A DNA stretch of 64,000 bases from Gaiellasilicea sp963789355. Lineage in GTDB: Bacteria > Actinomycetota > Thermoleophilia > Gaiellales > Gaiellaceae. The stretch is taken from assembly GCA_963789355.1 (NCBI GenBank), contig CAWBKK010000004.1:186001-250000 (forward strand), given 5' to 3'. Below the pieces are notes generated by a model. The model worked only from the letters and a program-made list of their open reading frames with translations, was not told the origin of the DNA and did not search any database. Positions 1 through 7,995 of this stretch are shown one piece after another (within the stretch, counting starts at the first letter, position 1; each line of letters starts with the position of its first letter). The translations under genes and the position numbers were made by a program.

Positions 1-415
1 GGAGGAGCAGCACCCCGCCCGGGCGCAGGGCGGCGGCGACCCCGCCTGCGAACGGCTCGGCCGCGCGCAAGCGCCGCAGCGAGCCGTGGCCGAGGTAGAC
101 GAGGTCCCAGCGGCCGAGCAGGAGCTCCGGCGGCAGCGCGTGCACGTCGGCGTGCACCCACGGCAGCTCCGGGGCGCGGCGCCGTGCCGACTCGATCGCC
201 GCCTCGTCGTCGTCGACGCCGGTGACGAGCGCGCCGAGGTCGGCCAGGTCGACCGACTCGCGCCCGGTTCCACTGAGGAGATGGAGGACGCGATGGCCGC
301 TCGCCCCTTGCAGTCGCTCCTTGATCCGCTCCGGCATGCCCGGCACCTGGAGCACGTTCTCGGACGTGCGGTGGGCGTCGTCGAAGGCGCGGCGGTTGTG
401 GTCGGTCGGCTCCAC
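1..415 (-). CDS. Class I SAM-dependent methyltransferase (partial, cut by window edge)
   Basis: This is the N-terminal 138 codons of a protein whose 3' end lies beyond the left edge. The translation reads as a Rossmann-fold methyltransferase: a motif I region LHLLSGTGRESVDLADLG near residue 47, an acidic end of strand 2 (GVDDDEAAIESAR), a motif II region WDLVYLGHG and the post-motif RPGGVLLL. The substrate cannot be told from the sequence. The likely start is the GTG at 415, one base past the stop of the upstream reductase gene, so the two are probably co-transcribed. Class assignment is firm; function beyond methyl transfer is unknown. Confidence 0.8.
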   Translation of the reverse strand, partial: MEPTDHNRRAFDDAHRTSENVLQVPGMPERIKERLQGASGHRVLHLLSGTGRESVDLADLGALVTGVDDDEAAIESARRRAPELPWVHADVHALPPELLLGRWDLVYLGHGSLRRLRAAEPFAGGVAAALRPGGVLLL

Positions 416-416
416 G

Positions 417-1151
417 TCAAGCCCTGAGCGAGTAGCCACCGTCGACGATCAAGGTCTGGCCGCGGATCATCTCCGCCTCCGGCGAGCAGAGGAACGTCAC
501 CGCCGCGGCGATGTCCTCGGGCGAGACCAGCCGGTCGGCGGGGTTGTCCTTGCCGAAGCTCAGCATCTGCTCCTTGTTCGGGAAGTGGTCGAGCGCGCCC
601 GTGTCGACGACACCGCCCGAGACGGCGTTCGCGCGGATCCCGAGCGGGGCGAGCTCGACCGCGAGGTAGCGGATGAGCGTCTCGAGCGCCGCCTTCGAGG
701 TCCCGACGAGCGAGTAGTTCTCGAGGACGCGCTGCGAGCCGAGGCTCGAGATCCCGATGATCGATGCTCCCGGCAGCATCTGCGGCGCTGTCACCCGTGT
801 CAGCGCCAGCAGGGCACGCGTGTTCGCGGTCATCGTCCAGTCCCAGTGCTTGTCCTCGGTCTCGAGCGCCGGACGGATCACGCCGGTCGCTGCGTTGTGC
901 ACCAGCACGTCGAGCGCACCGAGCGTCGAAACCTCTTCGAGCACCCGGTCGGACGAGATGTTGCCGCGGATCAGGATCGCCTCGGCGCCCAGCGCCGCCA
1001 GCTCCTCGGCCGTCTCCTCCGCTGCCCTGTCCGAGCGGAGGTAGCCGATGACCACCCGCGTGGCGCCGAGTGCGGCGAAGCGAAGCGCGATCGCCTTGCC
1101 GATCCCCCGCGAGCCGCCGGTCACGAAGACCGAGGCACCGCTGAACGTCAT
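417..1151 (-). CDS. fabL: FabL-type enoyl-[acyl-carrier-protein] reductase (SDR family)
   Basis: A 244-residue short-chain dehydrogenase. The N-terminal cofactor motif is TGGSRGIG (residues about 11-18). The catalytic segment ENYSLVGTSKAALE has the Tyr-x6-Lys spacing of enoyl-ACP reductases rather than the Tyr-x3-Lys of ordinary SDRs. Segments such as HWDWTMTANTRALL, ISSLGSQRVLENY, NAVSGGVVDTGALDHFPN and MIRGQTLIVDGGYSL closely match what I recall of Bacillus subtilis FabL (enoyl reductase III), so reduction of trans-2-enoyl-ACP in fatty-acid elongation is likely. The start ATG overlaps the preceding 92-residue gene by four bases. An alternative is an SDR of unknown substrate with FabL-like architecture. 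Confidence 0.82.
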   Translation of the reverse strand: MTFSGASVFVTGGSRGIGKAIALRFAALGATRVVIGYLRSDRAAEETAEELAALGAEAILIRGNISSDRVLEEVSTLGALDVLVHNAATGVIRPALETEDKHWDWTMTANTRALLALTRVTAPQMLPGASIIGISSLGSQRVLENYSLVGTSKAALETLIRYLAVELAPLGIRANAVSGGVVDTGALDHFPNKEQMLSFGKDNPADRLVSPEDIAAAVTFLCSPEAEMIRGQTLIVDGGYSLRA

Positions 1152-1426
1152 GACCTTCGGGGCAGCGGGTCGTAGGCGGGGGCGGAGCTCGGCAGCTCCT
1201 CCCACCCGATCCGCGAGCGCGACTCCTTGCTGCCCTGCTCGGCCTTCGAGGAAGCGTGCCCGAGCGCCTCGAGCAGGCGCACCTTTTCCTCGCCGTAGCG
1301 GCGCACAGGATGGTCGGACGGGAGGTCGCGGATCAGGTCGCGAACGCGGGCTCGGAGCTGGAACGCGAAATGCGGCGTCGCGGGCCCGACGAGGGCGTCG
1401 ATGTCGCGGATCGAGGGCTCGGCCAT
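1148..1426 (-). CDS. Conserved-looking hypothetical protein, 92 aa
   Basis: A short soluble protein that I do not recognise. It starts MAEPSIRDIDALVGPATPHF, continues with a charged helical stretch (FQLRARVRDLIRDLPSDHPVRRYGEEKVRLLEALG is split over residues 21-54) and ends in a basic, proline-rich tail. There is no signal peptide or membrane segment. It is the first gene of a minus-strand run with the FabL-type reductase (ATGA overlap) and the methyltransferase. The chosen ATG lies 8 nt after a TACGCT -10 element, consistent with a leaderless transcript. Coding nature rests on the overlap arrangement and start context. Confidence 0.6.
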   Translation of the reverse strand: MAEPSIRDIDALVGPATPHFAFQLRARVRDLIRDLPSDHPVRRYGEEKVRLLEALGHASSKAEQGSKESRSRIGWEELPSSAPAYDPLPRRS

Positions 1427-1440
1427 TCGGGCGCAGCGTA
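1427..1440 (-). promoter_or_regulatory. Leaderless -10 promoter for the 92-aa gene / fabL operon
   Basis: On the minus strand TACGCT (plus 1435-1440) is followed by 8 nt and the ATG at 1426. There is no Shine-Dalgarno sequence. It sits next to the 18-bp palindrome at 1448-1465, which would cover the region just upstream of this -10. Confidence 0.5.
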
Positions 1441-1447
1441 ACGAGTT

Positions 1448-1465
1448 CGAGCCTACGTAGGCTCG
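1448..1465. promoter_or_regulatory. 18-bp perfect palindrome between divergent genes (candidate operator)
   Basis: CGAGCCTACGTAGGCTCG equals its own reverse complement over all 18 bases. It lies in the 43-bp gap between the divergent fabL-type operon and the EamA exporter. It overlaps the TAGGCT -10 element of the exporter and abuts the -10 element of the opposite promoter, so a dimeric repressor bound here could block both. The regulator is not encoded nearby. Confidence 0.55.
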
Positions 1466-1469
1466 CGGC
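1458..1469 (+). promoter_or_regulatory. Leaderless -10 promoter for the EamA exporter
   Basis: TAGGCT (1458-1463) plus 6 nt leads directly to the ATG at 1470, and no Shine-Dalgarno is present. The element is the right half of the 18-bp palindrome. Confidence 0.55.
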
Positions 1470-2357
1470 ATGCGGCGGCCGCTGAGCATCGAGGTGATGT
1501 TGCTGACGACGGTCGTGCTCTGGGCGCTCAACCTCACCCTGACGCGCTACATCCTCACGCACGGGTTCGAGCCGCTCGCGTACGCGACCGTCCGCTACGG
1601 CGCGGCGACAGTGATCTTCCTCGGGATCGCGGTCGTCGCGGAGCGGACGCTCCGGATCAGGCGTACCGACCTCCTCCTCGTCGTGCTCGCGGCTCTCTGC
1701 CTCTGGTTGAACCAGCTGGCGTTCGTCTACGCGCTCGAGGAGACGAGCGCCTCGACGATTGCGCTGATCCTGGGGGCGACGCCGATCTTCGCCGCCCTGG
1801 TCGGGCTCGCGTTCGGCCTCGAACGTCTGTCCCGGAGGTTCTGGCTGGCCGCGGCGGTGTCGTTCGCCGGCGTCGGTCTCGTCGCTGCGGGCTCGAGCTC
1901 CGGCGTCTCCGGCGACACGCGCGGGACGCTGCTCGGGATCGCGACCGCCGCGACCTGGGCGGGGTACTCGGTCGCGATCGCGCCGCTGATGGAGCGCTAT
2001 TCGGCCTCACGCATCAGCGCGGTCGTGCTCTCGCTCGGCTGGGTGCTGATCGCGATCGTCGGCGCCCCGCAGGCGCTCGGGCAGGACTACGACCTCGGCT
2101 GGACGGTCTGGCTGCTGCTCGCCTTCGCGACGCTCGGACCGCTCGTGACGACGAACATCCTCTGGTTCCGCTCGCTGCACCGGATCGGGGCCTCGCGCGC
2201 GACGCTCGTCGCCAACCTGCAGCCGTTCGTGGCCGCTGTCTTCGCCCTCGTGTTGCTCTCGGAGCGGATGACCGTGCTCCAGGTGCTCGGCGGGATCCTG
2301 ATCGGGGGCGGGATCCTGTCGGCGCGGCGGCGACCATCAGCGCCCGCCTCCGAGTAA
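1470..2357 (+). CDS. EamA/DMT-family membrane transporter
   Basis: A 295-residue very hydrophobic protein with about ten predicted membrane segments in two repeats of five, the layout of the drug/metabolite transporter superfamily (EamA domains). Typical marks are the first-repeat segment ETSASTIALILGATPIFAAL and the second-repeat equivalent LHRIGASRATLVANLQPFVA, both of which match the conserved end-of-helix region of EamA repeats. Likely role: export of a metabolite or amino acid across the cytoplasmic membrane; the substrate is unknown. It is divergent from the fabL-type operon across a palindromic site, and the next gene, hpd, begins 10 nt downstream. Confidence 0.85.
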   Translation: MRRPLSIEVMLLTTVVLWALNLTLTRYILTHGFEPLAYATVRYGAATVIFLGIAVVAERTLRIRRTDLLLVVLAALCLWLNQLAFVYALEETSASTIALILGATPIFAALVGLAFGLERLSRRFWLAAAVSFAGVGLVAAGSSSGVSGDTRGTLLGIATAATWAGYSVAIAPLMERYSASRISAVVLSLGWVLIAIVGAPQALGQDYDLGWTVWLLLAFATLGPLVTTNILWFRSLHRIGASRATLVANLQPFVAAVFALVLLSERMTVLQVLGGILIGGGILSARRRPSAPASE

Positions 2358-2366
2358 GATCCTGCC
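2355..2366 (+). promoter_or_regulatory. Leaderless -10 promoter for hpd
   Basis: TAAGAT (2355-2360) overlaps the stop codon of the exporter gene and is followed by 6 nt and the GTG start of hpd at 2367. There is no Shine-Dalgarno in between. Confidence 0.55.
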
Positions 2367-3467
2367 GTGGCAGACACCGATTTCATGCCCCTGGACGGCT
2401 GGGACCACATCGAGCTCTGGGTGGGGAATGCCAAGCAGTCGGCCTTCTGGTACGAGCACGCGCTCGGCTTCGAACGCGTCGCCTACGGGGGTCCGGAGAC
2501 CGGTGTCCGCGACCGCGCCTCCTATGTCCTCGAGCAGGGCGAGATCCGCCTCGTGCTCACGAGCGGCGTCCGTGGTGACAGCCCCATCGTCGAGTTCGCC
2601 GCCCGGCACGGGGACGCTGCCAAGAACATCGCGCTGCGGGTGCCGGACGCGGGGCAGGCGTTCCGGGTGGCCGTCGAGCGCGGCGCCCGCCCGATCGGCG
2701 AGCCGCACTGGCTCGAGGACGAGCACGGCCGGGTCGAGCTCGCCACGATCGCGACCTACGGCGAGGTCGTCCACACCTTCGTCAACCGCGCCGACTACGC
2801 AGGGCCGTACCTCCCCGGCTACGTCTCGCTCTCGCGGAACGGTCGCGCCGGCAAGGGCGTCGGCCTGATCGCGATCGACCACGTCGTCGGCAACGTCGAG
2901 CTCGGGAAGATGAACGAGTGGGTCGAGTTCTACGAGCGCGTGTTCGGGATGACGAACATCGTCCACTTCGGCGACGACCAGATCCAGACCGAGTACTCGG
3001 CGCTGATGAGCAAGGTGATGGCGGACGGCAGCGGCAAGATCAAGTTCCCGATCAACGAGCCGGCGGAGGGCAAGCGCAAGAGCCAGATCGACGAGTACCT
3101 CGAGTTCAACGAGGGGCCCGGCGTCCAGCACATCGCGCTCCAGTCGCAGAGCATCGTCCAGACGATCGAGACGCTCAAGGACCGCGGCGTCCTCTTCCTC
3201 GACACGCCGGAGGCGTACTACGACGAGGTCGAGGGTCGGGTCGGCGAGATCGCAGAGGACTACGGCGACCTGAAGCGGCTGCGGATCCTCGCCGACCGCG
3301 ACGAGGACGGCTACCTGCTCCAGATCTTCACGAAGACGGCGCAGGACCGGCCGACGCTCTTCTTCGAGGTGATCGAGCGCCACGGCGCGACGACGTTCGG
3401 CGAGGGCAACTTCAAGGCCCTGTTCGAGTCGATCGAGCGCGAGCAGGCGCTCCGCGGGAACCTGTAG
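2367..3467 (+). CDS. hpd: 4-hydroxyphenylpyruvate dioxygenase
   Basis: A 366-residue non-haem iron dioxygenase that converts 4-hydroxyphenylpyruvate to homogentisate, the second step of tyrosine degradation. It has two vicinal-oxygen-chelate domains. The iron ligands of the C-terminal domain are visible as His172 (AIDHVVGNV), His255 (GVQHIALQS) and Glu334 (LFFEVIER). The substrate-contact region near EDYGDLKRLRILADRDEDGY is also typical. Length matches the bacterial family. Homogentisate dioxygenase and a fumarylacetoacetase-like gene lie 9-10 kb downstream on the same strand, so the pathway is local but not in one operon. Confidence 0.95.
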   Translation: MADTDFMPLDGWDHIELWVGNAKQSAFWYEHALGFERVAYGGPETGVRDRASYVLEQGEIRLVLTSGVRGDSPIVEFAARHGDAAKNIALRVPDAGQAFRVAVERGARPIGEPHWLEDEHGRVELATIATYGEVVHTFVNRADYAGPYLPGYVSLSRNGRAGKGVGLIAIDHVVGNVELGKMNEWVEFYERVFGMTNIVHFGDDQIQTEYSALMSKVMADGSGKIKFPINEPAEGKRKSQIDEYLEFNEGPGVQHIALQSQSIVQTIETLKDRGVLFLDTPEAYYDEVEGRVGEIAEDYGDLKRLRILADRDEDGYLLQIFTKTAQDRPTLFFEVIERHGATTFGEGNFKALFESIEREQALRGNL

Positions 3468-3507
3468 GCCGGTTTGCTGTCCGACCCGGCGTGAGATAGT
3501 CCCGCGC

Positions 3508-3636
3508 ATGGGAATCGGAGCAATACTCGTGGTCATCGGGATCGTCCTCGCACTGACAGGACGGCCCGTGATCGGCATCATCATCGCGCTGATCGGCCTC
3601 GCCTTCGGCGGCTTCCGCCGCGGTCGCTGGTACTAG
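3508..3636 (+). CDS. Small membrane protein, 42 aa
   Basis: A 42-residue open frame starting MGIGAILVVIGIVLALTG, followed by RPVIGIIIALIGLAFGG and ending in a basic FRRGRWY tail. It would form two short membrane segments joined by a tight turn, a hairpin. A GATAGT hexamer lies 7 nt before the ATG, in the same arrangement as other leaderless starts here. I do not assign a function. It fills the gap between hpd and the CDF transporter, and its strongly hydrophobic residue pattern argues that it is real. Confidence 0.6.
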   Translation: MGIGAILVVIGIVLALTGRPVIGIIIALIGLAFGGFRRGRWY

Positions 3637-3644
3637 GCCTCAAC

Positions 3645-3656
3645 TAGCCTGCAGGG
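3645..3656 (+). promoter_or_regulatory. Leaderless -10 promoter for the CDF transporter
   Basis: TAGCCT (3645-3650) is followed by 6 nt and the ATG at 3657, with no Shine-Dalgarno sequence. Confidence 0.5.
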
Positions 3657-4994
3657 ATGACCCCGCAGCGCCGGACGGCGCTCGCCTCGATCTGCGCCGC
3701 CGGCGTCCTCGTCGCGCTCAAGCTCGGCACCGGGCTCGCCAGCGGCAGCCTCGGGCTCGTCTCCGAGGCCCTTCACTCCGGCACCGACCTCGTCGCCGCG
3801 CTGCTCACCTTCTTCGCGATCGGCGTCGCGGGCCGGCCGGCCGACCGCGGCCACCAGTACGGGCACGGGAAGGCCGAGCACCTCGCGGCGCTCGCCGAGG
3901 CGACGGTGCTCGCGCTCGTCAGCGTGGCGGTTGCCGCGTTCGCCGTGACGCGGCTCTCGGGCGCGGCCGAGAGCGCGGTCGACCCGGCGTGGTGGGTCTT
4001 CGCGGTCGTCGGCGTCGTGCTCGCGATCGACCTCGGCCGCACCGTCGTCTCGCTCCGGACCGCGAGGCGCTACCGCAGCGAGGCGCTGTTCTCGAACGCG
4101 CTCCACTTCGGGAGCGACTTCGTCGGCACGCTCGCCGTGCTCGCCGGTCTCGTCGCCGCGACGGCAGGTTTCCCCGAGGGTGACTCGATCGCGGCGCTCT
4201 TCGTCGCCGCGCTCGTCCTGGTCGCTGCGGGACGCCTGATCAGGCGCAATGTGGACGTGCTCATGGATCGCGCCCCGGCCGACGCCGAGGAGGCTGCGCG
4301 CGCTGCGATCGCGGCGATCGAGCCGCCGGTGCAGCTCCAACGGCTTCGGCTCCGCCAGGCGGCGGGACGGACGTTCGCGGACGCGGTCATCTCCGTTCCG
4401 CCCGGCGCCGCGGTTGGGCAGGGGCACGCCACCGCAGATCGCGTCGAGGAGGAGCTCGAACGGGCGCTTCCGGGGATCGACGTCGTCGTCCACGTCGAGC
4501 CGGGACAGGGGGAAGCGGCCTTGCGCGAGCGCGCCCACGCCGCCGCTTTGTCGGTGCCGCGGGTACGCGAGATCCACAACCTCAGCCTCGTCTCGCTCGA
4601 CGGCCACACCGAGCTGTCGCTGCACCTGAAGCTGCCGGGCGAGCTCGCGCTCGAGGAGGCGCACGAGATCGCGGAGCGGGTCGAGCGCGAGATCTGCCGC
4701 GCCGTCCCCGAGATCGGCTCGGTGCAGACGCATCTGGAGCCGCTGGCCGAGGTCGGCCCGGGCGAGGAGGTCGAGGCGGCCGAGATCCAGGCCGCGGTCG
4801 AGAGCGCGGCCGGCGGCCCACCGCGAGAGCTCCGCCTGCTCCGAACGGAGAAGGGCGTCGTCGCGTTCCTCACGCTCGGGCTCGACCCGGGCTCGACGCT
4901 CGCCGAGGCGCACGCGCGGGCGAGCGAGGTCGAGGAGCGGCTTCGCCGCGCGCGCCCCGACGTCGCCGACGTGATCGTCCACACCGAGCCGTGA
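3657..4994 (+). CDS. Cation diffusion facilitator transporter with a triple C-terminal domain
   Basis: A 445-residue CDF-family metal exporter (zinc, iron, manganese or similar). The N-terminal 200 residues carry the membrane part, with the paired metal-binding motifs HSGTD (His40/Asp44) in TM2 and HFGSD in TM5, and the RGHQYGHGKAE loop of the family. The remainder is unusually long: three successive cytoplasmic dimerisation-like units end in near-identical strands, VVVHVEP, VQTHLEP and VIVHTEP, where most CDF proteins have one. The sigma-factor gene follows after 13 nt. Family call is firm; metal specificity is unknown. Confidence 0.9.
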   Translation: MTPQRRTALASICAAGVLVALKLGTGLASGSLGLVSEALHSGTDLVAALLTFFAIGVAGRPADRGHQYGHGKAEHLAALAEATVLALVSVAVAAFAVTRLSGAAESAVDPAWWVFAVVGVVLAIDLGRTVVSLRTARRYRSEALFSNALHFGSDFVGTLAVLAGLVAATAGFPEGDSIAALFVAALVLVAAGRLIRRNVDVLMDRAPADAEEAARAAIAAIEPPVQLQRLRLRQAAGRTFADAVISVPPGAAVGQGHATADRVEEELERALPGIDVVVHVEPGQGEAALRERAHAAALSVPRVREIHNLSLVSLDGHTELSLHLKLPGELALEEAHEIAERVEREICRAVPEIGSVQTHLEPLAEVGPGEEVEAAEIQAAVESAAGGPPRELRLLRTEKGVVAFLTLGLDPGSTLAEAHARASEVEERLRRARPDVADVIVHTEP

Positions 4995-5007
4995 TGGATG
5001 TGAACGC

Positions 5008-5562
5008 GTGCCCTCGCGCGTAGAAGAGGCGATGCGGCGTCTACCCGACACCGAGCTGATCGTTCTCGTCCGCGAGGGGTCGAACGATGCTGCCGGCGTC
5101 CTCTTCGATCGCTACTGGGAGTACGCATGGCAGTCCGCGTATGCCGTCACGGCCGACCGATCGCTCGCCGACGACGCCGCCCAGGATGCGATCCAGCGAG
5201 CATTCGCCGCTCTTCCCCGGTTCGACGAAACACGCCCGTTCGGGCCGTGGCTGAAGCGGATCGCGGTCAACCGCGCGATCGACCTGCTCCGGCGCGGCGG
5301 CAGGCTTGTGGCGCTCGACGACGGGCTTGAGGCGACATCCGCCCGGGTGTTCGATGACGACGCCACTAGCCGGGTCGTTGCCGACGCCGTCACCGGCCTC
5401 GGGACGGCGAAGCGGGTCGTCGTCGTGTTGCATTACTGGCTCGACCTTCCCCTCGACGAGATCGCGGGCGTTTTGGGGCTCCCCGTTGGCACGGTCGCCT
5501 CCCGTCTGAGCCGGGCGCTCCAGGAGCTCCGGCCCGTGCTGGAGGACGAGCGTGTCGTCTGA
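5008..5562 (+). CDS. ECF-type RNA polymerase sigma factor
   Basis: A 184-residue sigma-70 family protein of the extracytoplasmic-function group. The sigma-2 region runs from about DTELIVLVREGSNDAAGVLF through SLADDAAQDAIQRAFAALPR and FGPWLKRIAVNRAIDLLRR. The sigma-4 helix-turn-helix is LDLPLDEIAGVLGLPVGTV followed by SRLSRALQELR. It would direct transcription of an envelope or stress regulon. The GTG at 5008 is taken as start; an ATG at 5032 is an alternative that leaves both domains intact. The next gene, overlapping by 11 bases, encodes a single-pass membrane protein that is probably its anti-sigma factor. Confidence 0.9.
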   Translation: MPSRVEEAMRRLPDTELIVLVREGSNDAAGVLFDRYWEYAWQSAYAVTADRSLADDAAQDAIQRAFAALPRFDETRPFGPWLKRIAVNRAIDLLRRGGRLVALDDGLEATSARVFDDDATSRVVADAVTGLGTAKRVVVVLHYWLDLPLDEIAGVLGLPVGTVASRLSRALQELRPVLEDERVV

Positions 5563-6863
5563 GCTCGAACGGCTGCTCCGGCAGGCGCGCAAGACGCTTC
5601 CGGGGCCCAGTGCTGCGGCGACGAAGCGCGCTCGTGAGCTCGCGCTCGGCGGACGGAAGGGCCTGCTTCGGCGTCGTTCGGCGCAGGCGTTGGCGGCCGC
5701 GCTGGTCGTCGCGACCGGGCTCGGGGCCGGACTCGGGGCACTGATCGCCCCGAGCGGCACCGCGGCGTCCGGGCCGCGCGGCGTCGGGTTCCTGCCCGCG
5801 CGGGGCTGGAACGTCATTCAGAACGGAGGCGAGGGAACGCAGTCGAACCCGGCCGCGGCCATCGCCGCCAACGTGCCGCTGCTCGCCTCCGACGATCCCG
5901 ACGGGTTGCCGTACGCGACACTGCAAGCGCTCCCACGGGACGGTGTCGTCATCGTTGCCGGATTCATCGAGCGCGGCGATCCCGCTCCTCGACCCGAGTT
6001 TTCCGTCGCGCACTCTCCCGTTGCGAGTGCGAGCAGCGGTGCCGTTCGGCGTCCAGGTTCGACCCGCCCAGCCGCTCGGTCAGTACCAGCTCCGTGCGGC
6101 CGTCAACGGCTACAACGTCGATCTCACGCTGTACTTCGGCACGGAGCGACCCTCGTCGAGGCTGCTCGCATCGGCCCAGCGTCAGCTTGATCGTCTCGTC
6201 GCTCGCGCCGCTGGTACAGACTCTTTGCAGGTGAGCGAATGGTTCCTGCCGAGCGCGGGAGTGCCCTCGGGCGCGATTCTCGACCGGACGATGCTGTGTG
6301 CCGTCGATACGAGCGGCGGTGTCCGGGAGTTCAAGATCATGGCGGCCGCCGGCTACCGGAACAAGGGAGTGTGGGGGCGGCTGCCGTTCGCGGTCGTCTC
6401 GACGGGCCGGACGGCAAGTCAGTCGACGATTCTCGACGACTCGCTCGTCTGGGTATCGGCCGGCAAGCCGGCGCCGGCGACCGACTTGATGGATGTGGGT
6501 GTGACAGGAACGCGGATACCCGCGCAGCAGTACGGCACGCTGGCCCTGAACACTCGAGCGTGCTCGCCTTCCAGGGCAAGAGTGCCGTTGACCGCGTCCG
6601 GCCTGCGCGACGCGGCGCCCGGCCCGCTCGGCGCGGCGTTCGACTGCCTCGCGCCGGCCCGCGTGCTCGTGCGCGTGCGGCTGCTGACGGAGTCGGCATC
6701 GCCGCCTCTCTACCGCGACCGCTACTTCACGAAATCGAAGGAGCGGTTCCGCGAGAGCTACGTTGTCGTGCGCACGCTGGCGGGAAAGCAGCTCGCGCTT
6801 GCGGCTGCGTTCGACAACGGCAAGGCGCGCTTGCTCACTTCGAAGGGTTGCGTCGACGACTGA
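5552..6863 (+). CDS. Probable anti-sigma factor / single-pass membrane protein (frameshifted)
   Basis: The N-terminal part (frame of 5552) gives a short cytoplasmic segment rich in basic residues, then one membrane helix (QALAAALVVATGLGAGLGAL). The extracytoplasmic part continues in a different frame from about 5990 onward to the stop at 6863 (VPFGVQVRPAQPLGQYQLR ... LTSKGCVDD). Neither piece makes sense alone: the first ends in a low-complexity out-of-frame tail and the second lacks a start. One indel near 5985-6010 restores about 436 residues. The topology and overlap with the sigma gene suggest an anti-sigma factor, but no canonical zinc-binding anti-sigma motif is visible, so the function is inferred from context. 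Confidence 0.6.
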
Positions 6864-6981
6864 TGACGCGCCCGACTCCACCGGCGAGAACGCTCGTTCA
6901 CGTCCTGCTCGCCGGGACCGCCGCGACTGGGCCTCGCCCGCCTGGGCAACAAATCCGCTCCGACGGACGTCTCAGAATCTC

Positions 6982-7995
6982 ATGACGACCGACGGCGCCG
7001 GTTCCACGCCCGCGGCAGCGATCGCTGCGCGGCTGCTCGCGAACATCGAGACCGTCGTGCGCGGCAAGACGGAGGAGATCAAGCTCGTCCTGACTGCGCT
7101 CGTCTGCGGCGGCCACGTCCTGCTCGAGGACGTCCCCGGCACGGCGAAGACCGTGCTCGCGCGGGCGATCGCCGGCAGTGTCGAGGGCGCGACGAACCAG
7201 CGGATCCAGTGCACGCCGGACCTGCAGCCGACCGACGTCACCGGCCTTTCGGTCTTCGACCAGAAGGAGCGCGATTTCGAGTTCCGTCCAGGCCCGGTGT
7301 TCGCCAACGTCGTCCTCGTGGACGAGATCAACCGCGCGATGCCGAAGACGCAGTCGGCGCTGCTCGAGGCGATGGCCGAGCAGCAGGTGACGATCGACGG
7401 CGTCACGCGCGAGCTGCCCGACCCGTTCCTCGTGCTCGCGACCGAGAACCCGATCGAGCAGGAGGGGACGTTCCCGCTGCCCGAGGCGCAGCTCGACCGC
7501 TTCTTCATGCGCACCGCGCTCGGCTACCCGAGCGAGGAGGACGAGCTGCACATCGTCGAGTCGCAGCTGCGGGCGCACCCGCTCGCCACGCTCCGCCCGG
7601 TCGTCGACCTCGACGGCGTCCGCGCCCTCCGCCACGCAGTCGAGGAGGTCTATCTCGATCCCGTGATCCGCCGCTGGACGATCCAGCTCGTCCGCGCGAC
7701 GCGCGAGCTCGACGGGATCGCGATCGGCGCCTCGGTCCGCGGCAGCCTCGCGCTCGAGCGCGCCGTGCGCGCCTGGGCGCTGCTCGACGGCCGCGACTAC
7801 GTGACGCCAGTCGACGTCGAGCGGCTCTTCCTCCCCGTGACCATGCATCGGATCGTCTTCACGCCGAGCTTCGTCGCGACCGCGCGCGAGATCGGGTGGG
7901 AGGCGGCCGCGGCGAGCCTCCGCGAGCAGTGTCTCGCGCTCGCCCCGCGGCCCGGCACGGAGCTCGACGAAGAGCCGGTCGCGCTCGCCGGGTGA
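6982..7995 (+). CDS. MoxR-family AAA+ ATPase
   Basis: A 337-residue AAA+ ATPase of the MoxR group. Visible motifs are Walker A EDVPGTAKT, Walker B VVLVDEINRA, sensor-1 region LVLATENPIEQEGTFPLPEAQ and the arginine-containing LDRFFMR segment, with a C-terminal lid (ASVRGSLALERAVRAWALLDGRDYV). MoxR proteins act as chaperones for VWA-domain partners. This one heads an operon of DUF58, lipoprotein, VWA, TPR-like and second VWA genes, the usual partner set. The ATG at 6982 is preferred because upstream codons in the same frame are low complexity. The stop overlaps the next start (GTGA). Confidence 0.92.
   Translation: MTTDGAGSTPAAAIAARLLANIETVVRGKTEEIKLVLTALVCGGHVLLEDVPGTAKTVLARAIAGSVEGATNQRIQCTPDLQPTDVTGLSVFDQKERDFEFRPGPVFANVVLVDEINRAMPKTQSALLEAMAEQQVTIDGVTRELPDPFLVLATENPIEQEGTFPLPEAQLDRFFMRTALGYPSEEDELHIVESQLRAHPLATLRPVVDLDGVRALRHAVEEVYLDPVIRRWTIQLVRATRELDGIAIGASVRGSLALERAVRAWALLDGRDYVTPVDVERLFLPVTMHRIVFTPSFVATAREIGWEAAAASLREQCLALAPRPGTELDEEPVALAG

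Noticed and set aside
5943..6863. Separate gene starting at 5943
   Set aside because: Its first residues are out-of-frame low complexity; the conserved-looking part continues the upstream membrane protein after one frameshift.
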